This document shows, piece by piece, positions 20,693 through 31,878 of a stretch of DNA of 64,000 nucleotides (position 1 is the first letter of the stretch; each line of letters opens with the position of its first letter). The position numbers and the translations under genes were made by a program. Below the pieces are notes generated by a model. That model searched no databases and had not been told where the DNA came from. It saw only the letters and a program-made list of their open reading frames with translations. This DNA is from Pseudozyma flocculosa PF-1 (lineage: Eukaryota > Basidiomycota > Ustilaginomycetes > Ustilaginales > Ustilaginaceae), in assembly GCF_000417875.1 (NCBI RefSeq), contig NW_006920884.1:39540-103539 (forward strand), in the 5' to 3' direction.

Positions 20693-22938
20693 TTACTTCT
20701 TCTTGAGGGGGTCGTGGCCCCAGTCTGTCGTGCAAGCACCGTAGCGCAGCACAGCGCAGCAAAGGCAAAGCAAGATGGAATGAGATGGGTGGCGGTCAGT
20801 AGGCTGCCGGCGCTGACAGCGTCGCTCCCGCATCCGCCCTATTCCACCGCCCGCGCTCTGCTCCTGCCGAGCCCTGCTCCTGCTTCAGCCCTCCCGCCTC
20901 CCGCCTCCCGCCTCTCGCTGTCCTCGCCCACTTCGTCCTCGTCCTGTCACGCCTGGTGGGTTGGTGTGGGGTGCGCCCGTGCTGAAGCGCATGCGGGTCG
21001 CGGGTATACGGGCAGCGACTCGATCCAGCGAGTCGTTGCCGGCATGGCCTGGCTGGCTCGCAGGTGAACCGCCGTGTCTATTTTTGCGGCTTTGATCCAA
21101 CGGCGATGGGTGAGAGAGATTGCGACGGGGCCGGGGCGAAAGCTACCCCATCGAGACGTCCTCCATCTCGAGCGCATCGCCGTCGTCGTCGTCCTTGCCG
21201 ACTTGCCCCGTGGACGCAGCGGCCGCTGGCGGAGAATGGCTGCGCGCCGCCTGCTCGGCCGTTGGTGGCTGGGCTGTCCCTTGACTCGCTGCCGCCCCTT
21301 CGCCCTTGCCTGACCCCGGCGCTGTCTCGGACGTAGCGATGCCGTCGTTGTCCTCGAGCTCGTCGACCAGGGTGGCGCCCCCGCCTGCGGGCAGGCCGAG
21401 GATGCGCTCCAGCAGCTGGGCGCACTTGACCTTTTCGAGCTCGGTGCTCTTCATCAGCTCGATGGCCTCGTCATTGAGGGCCGGGTCCGGCGCCTTGGAC
21501 AGCAGCAGCGACAGCTTGAGCGATTCCGAGAGCAGCGACAGGTTCTGCGCGGAACGAACCTGCAGCAACAACGAAAGCCGGGATCGAGTGCCAGCGGGAC
21601 CAGGTCAGTTGACAGAACGGCTTCGTCTTCCAAGGCCCAAGCTGCCACGGCCCAAGTTGCCGCGGTCCCCGACGAAACTCACCATCGCATCGGCCCGCGC
21701 GTCGGCCTGGAACGCCTCCTGCTCTATTTGAACCTTGTCCTTGTCTCCGATCTGCTCGCAGGGTGAAAGGACGAGCGTCAGTAGGGCTGTCGGCCGCATG
21801 GGCTGGGTCCATCCCGCCCGCGCGCGGTACTCACCGTGGCCAGCGAGATGAGCTCCTTGAAGCTCTCGAGCAGCGTCTCGATGTCGCCGTCGATGGTCTT
21901 GTTGACGCCCTCTTCGAGCTTGTCGAGATACTCTTGCGACGCCATCAGGCCGCTCGGCCCAAGCGCGGCGTCGCCCGCCCCGACCGCTGCCGAAGATGCG
22001 GCCGCCTGGCCGCCTCCAATCTTGCCCGTGCGGAGAGCGGTCGGCTGGGCCACGTCGGATCGGAAGGCGGCCGAGGTCGTTGCACCCGCTGCGGCAGAGG
22101 TGGATGGTGATGATGGCTCGCCATCTGTCGAGGCAAGTGTCGTTGCGTCGCCGTTCGAGGGCCGAGGTGAGGTGTGGTGTGGTGTGGTGTGGTGTGCAAG
22201 ATCGCGGGGGAGTCAGGATTCGATCTTGGGGCGCTCCAGGGTCGACGGGGCCGTGCTGGGGATGGTTGGGCGATAGTCGGGTGGCGGCCGGTGGTGTCGA
22301 GGGGGGATGCAGCACCGGCGCCGAGTTGTAGCCGGCCACGAGGACGAGATGTGCCCGTGTCTACCGCCAAGCTGGCCGTGCGAGGCTGGATCGCTTCCCC
22401 AGCCTACCTTTGTCCCAGCCCAGTCCAGCCCGGCCAATCCGCCTAGCCCTCCCTGCCCACATTGCACGTCCTCCTCGCCACCCGCATCGTGTGCCGCAGC
22501 GGCGTACTCACTCTTCAGGCTCTTGTAGCTCTTGGTCTTCTTGAGCTCCTCCTCGCTCTTGGACTCCTTGAGGTGCTCCTCCTGTGCGAGGTGGCGCTTG
22601 TTGTAGCTGACGACCTTGCGCATGTGCTTGAGATCCTCGTCGGTGTACTTGTCCTTCTTCTTGTCCGGGTTGCGGCGGAGGATGTCGGTGATCTTGTTGC
22701 CGCTGTCGTGACCGACCGTCTCGCCGCCGCCGCCGCCGCCGCCGGTCCATCCCGACTCTTGCGAGTCCTTGGACTTGAGCCACTTTTCGAGCTCGTCGGC
22801 GCTCATGTTGACGAGCTCGTTGAACTCCTTGATGACTTCGTCGTCGGGCTTGACCATGTTGACGAACCTGTGGCGGTAGGCGATGGACTGGCGGTGCAGA
22901 GACGGGTAGATGGCGGCGCGAAGGCTCGAGAGCTGCAT
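20693..22938 (-). CDS. DUF3140 family protein, with a 1.8-kb intron that contains MED22
   Basis: DUF3140 proteins are small, of unknown function and sometimes called DNA-binding. Exon 1 (22512-22938) carries the family pattern: EFNELVNMSADELEKWLKS, GETVGHDSGNKITDIL, HMRKVVSYNKRHLAQE and KSYKSLK. It stops at donor AAGA/GTGAGT in phase 1. The conserved family ending NWGHDPLK is absent nearby. It is present far downstream at 20693-20724 as AG/AC TGG GGC CAC GAC, which completes an AAC codon exactly and ends KKK-stop. A TACTGAC branch site precedes this exon. The intron is therefore 20725-22511 (1787 nt). The ATG at 22938 gives an Arg/Ser-rich leader that could target mitochondria. The ATG at 22857 would start at MVKPDDEV, closer to the usual family length. 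Confidence 0.78.
21143..21945 (-). CDS. MED22: Mediator complex subunit 22 (head module), nested in an intron
   Basis: Med22/Srb6 is a small helical subunit of the Mediator head that links activators to RNA polymerase II. Three exons, 21835-21945, 21683-21751 and 21143-21559, join in phase 0 through consensus sites (GTGAGT with GCAG, twice). They give about 198 residues. The sequence runs ASQEYLDKLEEGVNKTIDGD, SFKELISLAT, IGDKDKVQIEQEAFQADARA, then VRSAQNLSLLSESLKLSLLL and DEAIELMKS, the alternating helices of the family. The C-terminal 90 residues are Gly/Ala-rich. The start at 21945 is the only in-frame ATG, but the frame stays open upstream to about 22210, so an extra 5' exon is possible. 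All exons lie inside the intron of the DUF3140 gene on the same strand. Confidence 0.78.
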
Positions 22939-23264
22939 GCGCTGGGTGGCGTGCGAGGGGCCGAGGGCGAGCGTGGGTGGTGCGAGTGGTGCTGGCCGTA
23001 GCGGGGCGAGCGTGTGGTGAATGGTTGGGGGAATGTGGCTGGTGATGGTGGTGCTGATGCTGGTAGGCGTGGTCGCATCGAGTGACGGTGATGACGACCA
23101 GATCGAGTGGCCTGCCTCTGCCCGCTGCAGCAGCGCCTCTTTCCTGAGCCCTTTGAAACGAGGGCCGCTGCAGGCCGCTGCAATGTGGAGCAGCGGCGCG
23201 GCTGATCGGGCGTGTCTGCTGATTCACCCGGCCCGCATGCCTCACCCTGCCTGCCTCAGCCCAT
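22939..23264. other. Promoter region of the DUF3140 gene
   Basis: No gene was seen. Short TGG/TGA repeats lie around 23020-23060. Confidence 0.35.
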
Positions 23265-25830
23265 TCAAGTCGGCAGTCATGCTGCACCAGGGTAGCAGCA
23301 GGCTCATCAGGCAAATGCCATCACTCTGCTACTTCACACCTTGCCTGTGACAGCCTTTGATGCCCTGATGCAGCGTGTTGCTATGGCAGACTAGACCACA
23401 GTCATGATCACAACAGCTACTCAAGCCCATGTTGCAGCAGATGCTCTTCCAAACTGGTCATCTGCCTGCAGCAATGACACATGTCCACCTGCAGTCAGCA
23501 GGGGCATAGGACTGACTGTGCAGGGAAGCATGGTACCATGAGCCACACACAGCATGCTCATCAAGGTAGTTGACTTTGCCCCCTGTTCGTCTGTACAGGC
23601 TTGCTGCTGCTCACAACAAGGCTGCACACCTTCAGCTCTTGCCACATCCTGCTTCATGTCAGTGAGGAAGCAGCAACACTCAAGGTGGGGAAGCAAACAG
23701 AGGCTGGACTGATCATCACAGGCTTGCAGCAGCAGGTCTTCTCTTCTTGATGAGCGTGCAGGCCTTCATTGCTGTTGAAGGTGCAGATTCTACCAACACA
23801 GCCTCTCTCTTGATCCACCCAGCATCAATCACCACCATCAGCTGCCATTCCGTCCAACACCGTGTGCCAGGGGCTCATGCTCTACTACAAGCGGCTCCTT
23901 GGCGCACGGGAAAAGGAGATGGCTACCTGTGCTTTCTTGGTGAAGCACCTAGTTTGTTTGTTCTGCCTGGGGCCGCCCCACAAGCATCACTTGCGGCTGG
24001 GCACAAACCTATACGGTTGTGCCCAGATCCACATGGGGCTTTACCACCCTACCATCGTGGCGGCGGTCTAGGCAGGACTCCCCCTGCACCCGGGCTTGGC
24101 ACTATTGCCGCTCGCGCCCACTACATTCCTGCATCCATAGTTCTACTTGCTGACCCCGGCCCGTCTTGCCAACCACTTTTGGCCGGTGCCGACAAACGGC
24201 GACCGGTCAAGAGCTGGTCCGGCACTGGCTCACGCCAAACCCCGGCAACAAGACCAACCTCGAGCTGCCCCACCGGACCTTGTGGAAGAGCTCTTGAGGC
24301 GAGTCCTCTGTTGCTGGAGGGGCCTGGGACCATCAGTCTCCTTTGCCAGGATCATGGCCAAAGCACAGCATGAGTAAGGCAGCTGCCATGTCCAAATCTC
24401 TGATGGTCAAGAGGCTGCAACTTGGCCCATGATGCAGTGGAACAAGAGTCCAGGCCAACACCACCTCACCACAACCTTCTGATCAAATTACGCAACCCTC
24501 TGAAACAAGCACAAGGCTACCACAAGGCATGACCAGTTGGCACAGCAATACACCGATGTGTAGACAAGACAAGCACAGGCTACCACAAGGCAACAGCCAC
24601 AACAGAAACCTCTACCACCTACATCACCAAAAAACAGACTTCTGTTGCACAGGCAAATAGTGCATCAACACAGAACCCTGCTCACCAGCAGATTTGGGGC
24701 TCAAAGGTTGTGAACATCAGGCCCTAGTTGGCTTCTTCCTGCCAATGGTTGACAGGCTGGCCTTGTTTGAACTGCTTGACAACTGGCAGGTTCATGCCTA
24801 CAATCAGGTGTACTACAAAATGATCCAGTTCACTAACCTCAACATCAATGTGCTGCCCCCTCTCCAAGCCTGTCTGGAGGTCTGGAGGTGGAAGTACCTG
24901 AGGCAGTGGCCTGGGGACTTCATCTTTGACCTTGACAGAGAATCAGCGCGTGCGTATCTGGAGGGCCACGCCGTGGCAGATGGCCACCTCGACTTCCTCA
25001 TCTCCAATTAGGGAGGTCTTGACCAGGCGAGGCAACCTCTCTTCAATGCAAGACAGCCACCTCTTGCTCAGCGCCTCCATTTCGACATTATGACGAGTTC
25101 CTATCCGCTCATGCAGGACCTCACGATCGTTGCGCTCATGGCAGAGGCACGAGTGGCCTTCACCATCTGCAACCGAGTCGGTGAAGTCGTTCCCAGCCCC
25201 TCCGGCCCTACAGTTGCCAATGCCAACAGCTGGCAGTCTATGCTGTGCTTCTCCAACAACAAGGAGTCAATCAACTCCTGCAGCCTGTGGTTGAGGAAAA
25301 CCCTCAACACATCAGGTTTGTGTGCAAAGTGGTTGTCCCTTTCTGGGCTCTACACACAGACCAACATGATCTTGCAACTATCAGGATGCAGCCTGTTGAC
25401 ATTGGTGGTCAATGAAGCCTTGCTGTCCTCAAGCTCATCAGTGTCACTGCTGGCCAGCATGCCACCAAGCGCTTTCTGGTGACCTCTTGAGCTGGTATGA
25501 TGATGATGGAAAGATGAAAGATGTGTCAATGGTCTGGGAGGCCAGCAGGGGCTATGCCCTCAATGTGAGAGTGCATCAGATCACCACATTGGGTACAGGA
25601 TGATACCTGGCTGCTGTGGCAAGGAGCAACAGCAGGGTGAATGTCACACAGAGTGGATGATGGGCTGACACCATGGTCTGATAGGCCTCTTGTCCCATCA
25701 GAGAAAAGATGCAGGTGGATGACCTCTGACTGCAACAGCCACCCGCCAACAAGGAGAGACAGAAACAAGCAGGCAGCAAACAAGCTCAGCAGGTGCAACA
25801 GTCCTATGGAATTTTTCAAAGGACTGATGC
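23265..25830. repeat. CpG-depleted island, probably decayed repeat DNA
   Basis: Base composition changes abruptly here. I counted one CpG in 23401-23700 and two in 25201-25500, against a dozen in the 60 bases at 22681-22740. TG and CA dinucleotides are abundant, the pattern left by deamination of methylated CpG. Small CpG-containing patches remain around 24040-24300 and 24940-25160. No intact gene was found. Fragments of coherent reading frame exist: plus strand 24694-25011, with KMIQFTNLNINVLPPLQACL, and minus strand around 25080-25480, interrupted by a stop at 25350. I do not recognise either. Confidence 0.55.
24694..25011 (+). pseudogene. Unrecognised reading-frame fragment inside the CpG-depleted island
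   Basis: This 105-residue open frame is rich in Leu, Trp and Tyr (LFELLDNWQVHAYNQVYYKM and WRWKYLRQWPGDFIFDLDR). That is unlike the Ala/Arg/Pro-rich chance frames elsewhere in the window. It has no recognisable domain and no obvious promoter, and its flanks are decayed. It may be a remnant of a mobile-element or captured host gene. It may also be chance. Confidence 0.3.
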
Positions 25831-28800
25831 AGATCCCGCCCGCCCAGCTGCTGCACGACACGCTGCGCTGCACTGAAGGCGGATCGGCCTACCGGACCTT
25901 GTCACCGCATCGAGGGGGGGCACCTCGTTCACCCGTCGTCGTCGCCTCTCATGTGCTCATGTTCCCGTGAAGCCGAACTCGACTACCGCTTCTGCATACG
26001 CAAAGCAAGGTACAGCGTCAAGGGAATGGATCTGTTGTTTCAACACATCGGGCCGGCTGGTGTCCGACAGCTATCTCGTCTGCCACGTCGCGCGTTTCAA
26101 GGGTCGATGATAGTGCCATGGCGCAGGGATCCACGGTCTCGACGACCGCACTGAGTTCCCATACCATACCAGCGTCTACGGAAGGAAACGAAGCACGAGG
26201 CGCGCATCATGCCCACGATTCCGCCACTGTCGTCTCAGTCCACATCCTGGTTCTCCAACGTCCAAACAACAACGCGTCGAAGACGATCAGGTGATCCGCG
26301 ATCCGGACACCACGCCCGCCCGTACGGACTCTGTTCGAGAAGAGGTGCGGAACGGCAAAGACGCAGGTAAGCTTCTATATCGGACGGAAGGTGCTGGTCA
26401 AGACGGCCGGGAGGAGGCGGAAACGGCGGCTGTCGAGGGGGCCAGGAAGGTCTGGGGAGAGGCGAAGAGCGAGAAGGGGCAGGTCACGGGGTGCGGGGAA
26501 GGTGTGCGGGGTACGAGACGAGGAGTGGAGCGGACCTTGTGAAGCGGATCCTCGGTGGACTTACAGCATCTTGGGGTCGGGACCGGGTCGACGGGGGAAA
26601 GGTCGTACGGGGCCCCGCATCCAGAGCGGCGCGAGGACGGGGCGGTGCAGCACCAGCACCAGCTGCTCCTCGACGCGCGGCGATTTGCCATCTCGTCTAC
26701 CGACCGCCGCCCCCGCCCCGACGTCGTCGTAACAGCATGCGCCGTTCTTCTGCACCGGAAGAGAGATGCCGAAAGGCTGAGTTGCTCACCTGCCATGAAG
26801 TGTGTACGACGCGCACGAGGCAGAGGAACAGCACGGCGCGGTGCGGGTGGTATCCCGAGCTCGCTGTACTGCCGCCGCCGTCGCCGTCTGAGCAAGAAAC
26901 TGTACGTCCGCGCCTGCCAGGAAGACGGTCAACGTGGCCTGCCTGACCAGGCTGACTGTCCGCTGGGCCGCCATGAACTCAGAGGGCAGAGAGATCCGCG
27001 ATATTCTGATGCGCTCTTCTGCACCCCGCTGTGGATCCTCGTCGTGCATCTCTGCTCGATCGCCTTTCACGCCTCGGTGCGGAGGCGCGAAGCCGCGTCG
27101 TCTTGGGCCTGGCCACATATGGTCTTCAGAGATCACGTCGGCGCGCCCCTCCCCCAGGATCGGGTCGCCGGTTGCGAGGCGGGTGCTGTGCCGGTACGTC
27201 AGCGACGATGAGCGAGCTCGTACCGATCGCCTGTGGACATGTGCGCAGACCCGTCCTGCCCCCATTGCGTGGGCGAACGGTGGCATGCCAGAGGTCCTGA
27301 CTGGCAGTGAGAGAAAGGGCGTGCACCGTCCTTGCCTCTCTACGGGGGTTTGTGAGATGGTGCCTGAACCAACGCACCTGCACCCTCGCTACACGGGAGG
27401 CTGGATACCGGTACACGCTAGAGCGGTCCGTAGCCGCCGGTAGGAAGGCAAATGCGCGACGAGGTCCGCTGCCTCTGGCCGCGGGACGATGAGGGGAGGA
27501 AGAGTGACGGCACATGGAAGTCACGGCCGCCTCGTTGTCGGTGCATGGCGCTGTATCGCACGGAGAACGGGGGGCGGATGGCGCTGCGACCTGCGATACG
27601 GATGGGGCCCCAGACTCCAAAGGCGGGGAAAGGGAGAGAGGTGCGGAAAGCGAGAGCCGCTCTGGCCGGTGAATGAGGAGCATTCGAAGCTGATGCGAAG
27701 ACGGCGGGCGCTGTCTGGGGCGTGTGTGAGAGAGGAGAGGCGGTTGCGGAAACCGCTGGCCGCCCCCGCCTCGGCGTCCGCTCTCTGGCATTGACCCGCG
27801 GCCCATTGTGCTGCAAGTCTGCCTGATTGCCCTGGCTTGCTGGCTGAATTGGCTGCTTTGCCAAGCAGGACGATGGCCGGACGGTGGCGAGGCAGCGACG
27901 GCGGCAGCGGCAGCGGCAGCAGACGGGCTCGTCGTCGAGGGCAAAGGGGGCGGGGAAAGCGGGGAGCGGGGCGAGGAACAAGTTCGAGGTCCAGGCCGAG
28001 CTGAGCTGCCTAGCCTAGCCTGCCTCTGCCCAGGTGCTGCTTGCTTGGCGATGCACGTCGCCCTGCTAGCCGAGGCCAGGTTGCATCGGAGCTGGGTCTT
28101 GGCGCATCAAATTGGGCCCTCCGGACCTCTGCCAAATTTAGGACCTCGGGGCACTTTGCCAGAGGAAGCAGGTCCAGCAGGTGCAGGCCAGTGCAGGTGC
28201 GGGGGGCGGGCACGGGGCCAGTCGTTCCTCTGCCTCGTGGCAGCCACACGCCCTGGCGGGCGGGTACAGAGACACACTGCCCAGGCGCCCGAGGGAGGTC
28301 AAGCAGCGGGCGGCGAGGACGCACGGGTTTTTTCCTCGTCGTCCTCGGTCCCTTGCTTGCCTGCCTGGCTGCCTTGCCTTGCCCTGCCTCGTCCGCTTGC
28401 TCTGCTCTCGACGAGCGGATGATCCTATCCGCCTTCACTCCTCGACTCCGCTCGCCCATCCGCTGTAGAGGATCCAGACGAGACGAGGTCGTTCGGATCA
28501 GCTTCCGTGATATCCTCTCGCTCTGATCGCGAGGGCGGGAGAGCGGGGCGTCGGATGCGGCCTCTGCCTCGTCCAGTGCGGCGTCTACTCCTGCTGTTGA
28601 GGTGGGCGGCTTTGCCATGCACCTCGACCAGGCCTGCCTGCTGGCCTGCCTGCCTGCAAGTCCAAACCCGCTTCGCACCGTTTGCCCGCTTTGTGCCACC
28701 AGAAGAGTGAGAGTCCCCGCCGCCACCTTTTTTGTCCTGTCTGCCTGCCTGACTGCCCGTCTGCCCGTCTGACCCCTGCCCGTCAGCCTCGTCCCTCGCC

Positions 28801-29180
28801 CTTGTCCCACTCCCCCACGCCGCCGGTCAACTGCATCCTCGAGTTCCCTGACTCGAGCCCCGAAATGAAGCCGGTCAATCTGCAGGCGAACCCTTCTTCT
28901 CGCCCGCCTTCCCGTCAGTCCGTGGCGGTCCCTATAAAGAGCTCACCTTTGCCGCCATCGACCTTCCTTCTCGCCTCCGTCGCACCTCTTGACTCCTCTC
29001 CTCTCGACCACCAGCTTTCTGATCCCTCTTGCACGACTCGATTTCCCGTCTCATCGCCGTCGCATATCGGCCCCGGAGCCCGATTTTAAGCTCTAGTCGA
29101 CACCCTTCCTAGCCTTCACACCGCCGGTGCCCTCGACCTCCTCACCACCTCACCTTCATCGCTGCCGTCTTCAGAGCATC
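25831..29180. other. Long stretch without a supported gene
   Basis: About 3.3 kb of GC-rich sequence. Several splice-like sites occur on the minus strand between 26550 and 26810 (for example GTAAGT and CAG/GTGAGC), but no exon chain could be assembled into a recognisable protein. Tetranucleotide TGCC runs occur near 28740-28770. The last 250 bp is the promoter of the MFS permease gene. Confidence 0.35.
28933..28938 (+). promoter_or_regulatory. TATA box of the Dal5-like permease gene
   Basis: CCTATAAAGAG lies about 245 bp upstream of the start codon at 29181 and before a CT-rich leader. Confidence 0.4.
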
Positions 29181-31123
29181 ATGTCGCAACAAATCGCCAC
29201 TCCCCCACGGGACGTCGAGTCCCTCGAAGAAAAGAATAGCATCACCGACGCCACCGCCCTCCCCACACTCGGCGCCGCCCAGACCAAATCCGATGGCCTC
29301 ACCGACTTCCACTATGACGAGGAGGCCGAGACTCGTCTCCGGCGCAAGATCGACAGAAGGATTATCTTCCCAGTAGCTTTGTGCTATTTATTTTGCTTTG
29401 TAGGGGCGTCATATTGGCCCTTCTACCTCTCTCCGTCGTCGAAAGACACCGGCTAACCGACGTTTCCTCTTCCCTCTTACCTGCGTCCCAACAGATCGCG
29501 CCAATATCGGAAATGCGAGGATTGCAGGGCTGGAGAAGGACCTCGGGATGAACCCCAAGAGCTACCAGGTGAGCAGAGCAGAGAGGATAGCGAGCCAGCG
29601 GAGGTCCTCGACGACGCCGGCGGCACCTCCACTCGAGCCCCGGTGGCTGAAAAATATTGACGCGTCTCGCTGCGAATTTCGCCCCTCGCCCGGGCGCCAC
29701 CTCGTCGACCACCTCGATCCTCCTCGACCTCCTTCTCATCATATCTCCTGGATATCAAACGGACCATATCGACAGTACAACATTCTATTAACGTCATTCT
29801 ATATCGCCTATGTGGTAGCAGAGATCCCTTCGACGATGATGACGAAGTTCGTCGGACCGGGTCGCTGGATCCCCTTCATCACATTCCTCTTTGGCCTGCT
29901 GAGCATCTGCAACGCCTTCGTCACCAACTTCAACGAGGCCGTTGGCGTCCGTTTCGTTCTCGGAATCGCAGAGGCGGGAATGCTCCCCTCAATCGCCTTC
30001 TACCTCGCACGGTGGTACCGCAAGGATGAGCTGGCCTTCCGCTGCGCCATGTACATCGTCATGTCCCCCGGCGCGGGCGCGTTCGGCGGCCTGCTCGCCT
30101 CGGGCATCCTGCGCATCGGCGACTTTGCCGGCATCGAGCGCTGGGAGAAGATCTTCTTCATCGAGGGCTTGATCACCGTCGCCATCTCGATCTTCGCGTG
30201 GTTCACCATCACCAACAGCATCGACTCGGCGCGCTGGCTGAGCGAAGAGGAAAAGGAGCTGGCGCGCGCGCGCATGCTCTCGGAGCAGGTCGGGCAGAAG
30301 ACGCTCATCGACAAGGCCCGTCTGCGCTCCGTCATCCGCGGCATAACCGCACCCACCTCGCTCGTGTGCGCCACCATGTTCTTCTTTGACAACGTTACCG
30401 TCCAGGGTGAGTTAAACTTTGTGCGAGCTGGTCTGGCGCGCAGTGCACTGACGACCAAGTATCGTCTCTCTTCCGTTCATCCCCCTTCGACCCCCGCTCC
30501 CCTCCGGCATCGCAGGCATCGCCTTTTTCCTTCCCTCGATCGTCAGGACCCTCTTCCCAGGCAAGACGGTGATCCAGCAGCAGCTGCTCACGGTGCCGCC
30601 CAACGTGTTCGGCGGCGTGTGCGTGCTGGTGGTGGCCTACTGCTCGACCAAGTTCAAGGTGCGCGGCCTCGTCATTGCCTTTACCAGCCTCTTCACCGCG
30701 GCGGGCTACGTCATGTACCTCGCCTCGTCGCAGACCAACACGCGCTACGCCGCCTCGTTCCTCGCCACGGTCGGCTGTTACGCCCACGGCGCCGTGGTGC
30801 CCGCCTGGGCCACGATCAACACCAACAACGACTCGGAGCGTGCCGGAGCCATCGGTATTGTCGTGCTTCTTGGCAATTTCGGGGGATTGGCCGCCACCTG
30901 GACCTACCTTCCCAAGCATGCGCCCAACCAGGTGCCCGGAAACGCGGTCAACCTGGCCGGCGCGCTTTATATCACGGTCGCCTCGCTCGGCCTCGTGGCG
31001 TGGCAGCGCTACATGAACGCCCGCGGCCAGTCGGGCAAGCGCGACCACGAGATTGAGGGAATGACGCAGGAGCAGATCGACGAGCTTGGTTCGCGCCACC
31101 CGCGCTTCCTCTACCGGTGCTGA
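29181..31123 (+). CDS. MFS permease of the allantoate (Dal5-like) anion:cation symporter family
   Basis: This is a plasma-membrane proton symporter for organic anions such as allantoate, nicotinate or small peptides. The exact substrate is unknown. Exons are 29181-29399, 29495-29568, 29776-30406 and 30516-31123. The family signature DRANIGNARIAGLEKDLG opens exon 2, followed by YNILLTSFYIAYVVAEIPST, RFVLGIAEAGMLPSIAFYL and RWYRKDELAFR. Late helices read SFLATVGCYAHGAVVPAWATI. Introns 2 and 3 are clean (GTGAGC/ACAG in phase 0; GTGAGT/GCAG in phase 1). Intron 1 is not: the only good donor (29400) leaves phase 0 while the good acceptor (29494) needs phase 1. An in-frame acceptor at 29445 would insert about 16 extra residues. 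The gene may therefore carry a frameshift or an assembly error. Confidence 0.75.
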
Positions 31124-31338
31124 GGCGTCGGCGCCGCGCCGCGTTTACCGTTCGATACCCGCCTTCACGCGTCCAGATTTTCCCCTTGGCCTGGCTCTGC
31201 CTGGCTCGTTTCCATCGTCTCCGCCCCTTACGTCTTCACGACTCGCCGTCACGCCTGGTTCAAACCCGCTTCACGCCGCTGCTTTCCACAAGAGCTGTTT
31301 TCTGTACTCTATCTTCGATGCGTTTCCCTTCTATGCCG

Positions 31339-31878
31339 TCAAACTGCGTAACGAGATATGTCACGGTTAGAAGCATCGGCTGGACGACGGGAGACCCGAA
31401 CACAGAGTGTACGCCAACATGCTGAGGGACGTTCGAGCGTCGGCCAGATGAGAGTCGTGACCAGTTTCAGGCGGAGCGGCGGATGGGAGGTGGTGCCGCA
31501 GATCTCGGCGACGTGGCGCAGTTTGCCCAGGCACGCCGACGCTCTGTCAATGAGCTCGTCGGCGTGCTGATCGCACCTGAGCTGACTATCCAGGGTCACT
31601 CCCAGGATCATTACGGGGTCAGCTGGGCGGACCGTACGGACTGGCCGCGAGGCGAGCATCGAAGGAACGCAAGCATGTCGAGGCCGATCCCGTTGCGCGT
31701 GGCGGATCTCATTGGCCGAATCGTTGACGCGTGCCACGCCCACGTCCTCTGTTCGGCCTCTCGCCAATCCCGTGACGTCGTCGACGTAGGCAATCACACT
31801 TGCTCCTGTCTCCTCACGACGCGTGGTGAAGATGTCGTCAGGAAGCCGTCCGCGGTCCCTTCTAAGCCGGGTGCTCAT
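31339..31878 (-). mobile_element. Truncated non-LTR (LINE) retrotransposon reverse transcriptase
   Basis: The frame encodes the C-terminal part of a LINE-type reverse transcriptase. It has the catalytic box IAYVDDVTGL (YVDD codons at 31777-31788) and, about 60 residues later, ILGVTLDSQLRCDQHADELI. The thumb region follows with RASACLGKLRHVAEI and RLKLVTTLIWPTLE. This order is diagnostic of the I/Jockey/Tad-like families. The N-terminal fingers, the endonuclease and any RNase H are missing, so this is a dead fragment. The spacing between the boxes is near normal, so decay is mostly by truncation. No poly(A) tail or target-site duplication was found. Confidence 0.7.

Noticed and set aside
22169..22196. 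GTGTG repeat (GGTGT)n as a telomere-like or regulatory array
   Set aside because: There are only about five units, it is imperfect, and it lies inside the large DUF3140 intron. A simple repeat is sufficient explanation.
26398..27286. Minus-strand frames with good splice-like sites (CAG/GTGAGC, GTAAGT)
   Set aside because: Several exon chains were tried. None gave a recognisable or consistently phased protein, and the alternative frames look equally good.
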